From the NCBI GenBank assembly GCA_017990155.1, contig JAGNOM010000024.1, positions 1 to 16,094 on the forward strand: a stretch of DNA of 16,094 nt, given 5' to 3'. The notes beneath the pieces were generated by a model, which saw nothing but the letters and a program-made list of their open reading frames with translations, was not told the origin of the DNA and did no database searches. Shown here one piece after another: positions 13,818 to 16,094 of this stretch (positions within the stretch are counted from its first letter, which is position 1; every line of letters begins with the position of its first letter). This stretch comes from Propionivibrio sp. (GTDB lineage: Bacteria; Pseudomonadota; Gammaproteobacteria; Burkholderiales; Rhodocyclaceae). A program made the position numbers and the translations under genes.

Positions 13818-14222
13818 ATGTTTGGTGCAAAAAAAAGAAGCTTGCCGCAGAACAGTATCGACAGTCTCATCGGAGCAGGGACTCGCGTTGAAGGCAATAT
13901 CGTCTTCAGGGGAGGGCTGCGGGTCGATGGTGAAGTGCGTGGCAATATCAGCTGCGAGAGTGGACAGGAAGGTACCTTGGTGATCAGCGAGAAGGCCAGC
14001 GTCGAGGGGGCGATCTCGGTCGGCCACGTCGTGATCAATGGGGCGGTCATTGGGCCGATCTTCGCAGCCGAGTCGCTGGAACTCCTGCCGTTGGCACGTG
14101 TCACAGGTGATGTCGAGTATCATCAGATCGAAATGCAGCAAGGAGCTGTAATTCAGGGACGGCTGGTGCATCAAGTGAGTGCGAGCACCGGTGTCGAGTT
14201 GAAACTTGCGGCAAGTAACTGA
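13818..14222 (+). CDS. Bactofilin (polymer-forming cytoskeletal protein)
   Basis: Bactofilins self-assemble without nucleotide into filaments at the membrane and localise cell-wall enzymes. The 134-residue product has a short basic N-terminal tail (MFGAKKRSLPQ). The beta-helix bactofilin domain runs from about 16 to 115, with repeating short strands and glycines (LIGAGTRVEGNI, GGLRVDGEVRGNI, GTLVISEKASVEGAI, VGHVVINGAVIGPI, GRLVH). AAAGGAG lies about 7 bases before the ATG, a strong ribosome binding site. Codons 5-6 sit in a run of eight A. It follows the DUF6776-type gene by 15 bases and precedes erpA. An M23 peptidase gene lies just beyond erpA, in line with the frequent genetic linkage of bactofilins with M23 peptidases. 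Confidence 0.93.
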   Translation: MFGAKKRSLPQNSIDSLIGAGTRVEGNIVFRGGLRVDGEVRGNISCESGQEGTLVISEKASVEGAISVGHVVINGAVIGPIFAAESLELLPLARVTGDVEYHQIEMQQGAVIQGRLVHQVSASTGVELKLAASN

Positions 14223-14258
14223 TGAGCCGCATTTGCGTTACTAATTTGGAGAAGTTTG

Positions 14259-14609
14259 ATGAGTGCTATGGATGACGTGCCGCTGCCTTTTGTTTTTACT
14301 GACAATGCGGCTAGCAAAGTCAAAGAACTAATTGATGAAGAAGGAAATCCCGATCTTAAACTCCGTGTGTTTGTCACGGGAGGCGGGTGTTCAGGCTTTC
14401 AGTACGGATTCACTTTCGATGAGGTCGCCAACGAGGATGATACGTCGATGCAGAAGAATGGCGTGACTCTTCTCGTCGATCCGATGAGCTATCAGTATCT
14501 TGTGGGTGCCGAGATTGATTACACCGAAGGCCTCGAAGGTTCTCAGTTCGTAATCAAGAACCCGAATGCGTCCTCAACGTGCGGGTGCGGCTCGTCGTTT
14601 TCTGCTTGA
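14259..14609 (+). CDS. erpA: Iron-sulfur cluster insertion protein ErpA (A-type carrier)
   Basis: ErpA is an A-type carrier that passes [4Fe-4S] clusters to apoproteins, including those of isoprenoid synthesis and respiration. The 116-residue product has the three conserved cysteines: C44 in GGGCSGFQYGF and C108/C110 in STCGCGSSF. E. coli ErpA has 114 residues with the same spacing. The protein starts MSAMDDVPLPFVFTDNAA. The ATG at 14259 was preferred over the TTG just upstream because GGAG (14248-14251) lies 7 bases before it. The order argC-DUF6776-bactofilin-erpA suggests a joint transcript, although the 36-base gap after bactofilin leaves room for other control. Confidence 0.97.
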   Translation: MSAMDDVPLPFVFTDNAASKVKELIDEEGNPDLKLRVFVTGGGCSGFQYGFTFDEVANEDDTSMQKNGVTLLVDPMSYQYLVGAEIDYTEGLEGSQFVIKNPNASSTCGCGSSFSA

Positions 14610-14624
14610 TTTGTCAATTCGCCG

Positions 14625-14655
14625 AGCACAGAGGCGCTGGTTATCGCTCTGTGCT
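14625..14655. terminator. Stem-loop between convergent erpA and M23 genes, possible terminator
   Basis: A 9-bp perfect stem (AGCACAGAG at 14625-14633, CTCTGTGCT at 14647-14655) has a 13-base loop. It lies in the 51-base gap between the two converging stop codons. No T-run follows on either strand, so it could be a weak or Rho-assisted terminator, or a structure that protects transcript ends. Confidence 0.5.
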
Positions 14656-14660
14656 GGCTA

Positions 14661-15989
14661 TCAATCGTTTGATGCGAGGCTAACTTGCTTGGCAAGGCTC
14701 AGCAGGTTCTGGGCTTCCTTGATCGAAGTTTTGAACCGGGTGGCCTCGGATGCCTTGAGAGGCTCGGGAGTCAGGTGAGCAACCTTCGCAGGATTTGTTT
14801 GCGTGTTGTTGATCCTGAACTCATAGTGGAGATGAGGTCCGGACGACAGTCCTGTCTGGCCAACATAGCCGATCGTCTCACCCTGCTTGATTTTGGCTCC
14901 TTTGCGTGTGCCCGACGCAAAGCCTTTGAGATGACCGTATGCGGTCGAGTAAGGGCCTTGGTGCTTCAAAATAACGATATTCCCGTAGCCGCCTTGCCTG
15001 CCGGAAAATTCGACCGTGGCGTCGGCAACCGCGCGCACCGGTGTGCCAATTGGTGCTCCGTAATCGATGCCTTTATGCGCCCTTGTAATATTCAAGACGG
15101 GGTGACGGCGAGCGTTTGAATAGCCTGAAGTGACACGCGAGAATTCGAGTGGCGATTTCAGGAAAGTCTTTTGCAAGCTGGTGCCGCGTGCGGTGAAGTA
15201 GGCACTGTTACCATTTGCGGCCTCATACCAGTAAGCGCTGTGAGTTTCGCCTGCGTTAGTGAATTCAGCGCCGAGAATCCTGCCTGTTCTGACGGGTTGC
15301 CCCTTGTGGCTGAAAGTCTCGTAGACCAATGCGAAACGATCGCCTTGGCGTAAGTCTTTATAAAAGTCGATGTCGCCACTGAGTATTTCAGCCAATTGAA
15401 CTGCTATCGCGTCCGGAATACCCGCTTCGTCGGTCGCCGCGAATAACGAGCTCCTTATCTCGGCCGATTTGAGCGAGGTTTGTGTCTCAAGTTGAAGCGG
15501 TTGTTCTGTTACGGTGAAATCATTCCCGCTACGTTTCACCACCGAAACCATCTCTCCCGTGTTTAGCGGAAAGTACAGGGACACCAATTCGCCAGACGCA
15601 GTCGTTTCTGCGGACACCGTCTTGCCCGGGCGCAGTTGTCTGGCGATGGCCGCAGTGCTGGCATTCTGAGTCAGAAATCGGAGAACCTTCGGGTCGGAAA
15701 CGCCAAGCCGCGTAATCAGGCTTGAAAGAGTGTCAGATCTCCGGATTTGCTCCTCGTGAAGATAGACCGCGTCACCTTCAGTTTTCAGCGTAACGCCGAT
15801 TGTGTTTAGCTGCTCGACGATAGATTCTTGCGTGGGGGTGTCTACACGCTCGTCCGGAACCAGTGCAAGTGCCGCAGCCATGCTCAGTAGCGCACCAAGC
15901 CCCGTTCCCGCGATCAGCCATTTTTGTCGTAGCAATCGTTCGACGGACGGCCGCGAGCGCGACAAGTGGTTTCTAGTTGTTTCATTCAT
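14661..15989 (-). CDS. Membrane-anchored M23 (LytM) metallopeptidase, MepM-like
   Basis: This is a likely zinc endopeptidase that cuts peptidoglycan cross-links to allow sacculus growth. The 442-residue product (E. coli MepM has 440) has an N-terminal membrane anchor (about 24-44) and a LysM/OapA-like segment (about 75-125, with SDTLSSLITRLGVS). A middle beta domain follows (about 135-280), then the M23 domain (about 285-402). All expected zinc and catalytic residues are present: H305 and D309 in HKGIDYG, H353 in YGHL, and H386 and H388 in GPHLHYEF. It contrasts with EnvC in this window, which has lost them. The ribosome binding site is weak (GGTAG). The gene is convergent with erpA and its promoter probably lies at 16019-16027. 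Confidence 0.94.
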   Translation of the reverse strand: MNETTRNHLSRSRPSVERLLRQKWLIAGTGLGALLSMAAALALVPDERVDTPTQESIVEQLNTIGVTLKTEGDAVYLHEEQIRRSDTLSSLITRLGVSDPKVLRFLTQNASTAAIARQLRPGKTVSAETTASGELVSLYFPLNTGEMVSVVKRSGNDFTVTEQPLQLETQTSLKSAEIRSSLFAATDEAGIPDAIAVQLAEILSGDIDFYKDLRQGDRFALVYETFSHKGQPVRTGRILGAEFTNAGETHSAYWYEAANGNSAYFTARGTSLQKTFLKSPLEFSRVTSGYSNARRHPVLNITRAHKGIDYGAPIGTPVRAVADATVEFSGRQGGYGNIVILKHQGPYSTAYGHLKGFASGTRKGAKIKQGETIGYVGQTGLSSGPHLHYEFRINNTQTNPAKVAHLTPEPLKASEATRFKTSIKEAQNLLSLAKQVSLASND

Positions 15990-16018
15990 ACTGCACTACC
16001 AGATAACAAGTTTTCCGG

Positions 16019-16027
16019 AGTCTAGCA
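16019..16027 (-). promoter_or_regulatory. Possible extended -10 promoter of the M23 gene
   Basis: On the minus strand TG-C-TAGACT lies about 30 bases before the M23 ATG. No convincing -35 box is seen. The remaining bases to 16094 hold no gene that can be identified. Confidence 0.35.
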
Positions 16028-16094
16028 AAAAAAGTGGGTTGTGCTTTGATTGGCTTGTTGAGAATTCAACTCCTTTTTGCATCCGGATTTAGCC

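Noticed and set aside
13838..13860. Run of eight A in the bactofilin start as a programmed frameshift site
   Set aside because: The zero frame gives a full-length normal bactofilin and no alternative frame yields a meaningful product; at most it is a slippery tract.
13271..14104. Minus-strand open frame (277 codons) over the DUF6776-type and bactofilin genes
   Set aside because: The composition is low-complexity Ser/Thr/Pro with no ribosome binding site. Both plus-strand genes are convincing.
16028..16094. Possible start of a divergent gene at the right edge (tyrS is often found here in relatives)
   Set aside because: No start codon with ribosome binding site or coding signal can be seen before the window ends.

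Overview
This window looks like chromosomal core DNA of a betaproteobacterium, GC-rich and probably from the Rhodocyclales or a close relative. The placement rests on gene order and protein character: rplU-rpmA-obgE-proB, ispB next to tRNA-Pro(CGG), rhodanese-grxC-secB, and argC-DUF6776-bactofilin-erpA followed by a MepM-like peptidase. No insertion sequence, phage gene, CRISPR array, or restriction or toxin cassette is visible. Coding density is very high and no stretch longer than about 120 bases lacks a gene or RNA.

Layout. Bases 1-570 hold the 3' part of a LysR-type regulator, which converges on and overlaps the end of proB. Bases 557-3509 (minus strand) are rplU, rpmA, a terminator or attenuator hairpin, obgE and proB. 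These are two 50S ribosomal proteins, a ribosome-associated GTPase and the first enzyme of proline synthesis. Divergent promoters at 3555-3654 separate them from ispB (plus), whose 3' end carries the likely promoter of tRNA-Pro(CGG). A strong bidirectional terminator at 4759-4785 closes this unit and the opposing moeB/thiF unit. Bases 4808-8799 (minus) encode EnvC, a CtpA-type S41 protease, a small unknown protein and a MoeB/ThiF-like adenylyltransferase.

Bases 8878-11968 (plus) start with a short ArsR regulator. It is followed by a membrane-anchored rhodanese (YibN-like), glutaredoxin 3, SecB, a secreted SH3-domain protein and GpsA. Bases 12031-14609 (plus) carry ArgC, a membrane coiled-coil protein (DUF6776 type), a bactofilin and the Fe-S carrier ErpA. 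Bases 14661-15989 (minus) encode a membrane-anchored M23 endopeptidase with all zinc ligands, convergent with erpA.

Themes. Three genes deal with peptidoglycan remodelling or its scaffolding: degenerate-LytM EnvC, MepM-like M23 and bactofilin. Another group deals with sulfur and thiol chemistry: ArsR, rhodanese, glutaredoxin, MoeB/ThiF and ErpA. The most interesting signal is the ArsR regulator at 8878. It has two cysteines 66 residues apart, at the positions used by persulfide sensors of the SqrR/BigR type. An ATTC-N6-GAAT inverted repeat surrounds a perfect TATAAT -10 box directly upstream. This suggests a sulfide/persulfide-responsive switch in front of the rhodanese-glutaredoxin-SecB genes, and possibly also over the divergent envC-ctpA genes. 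No wholly new multi-gene system is evident; the rest is mostly recognisable housekeeping DNA.
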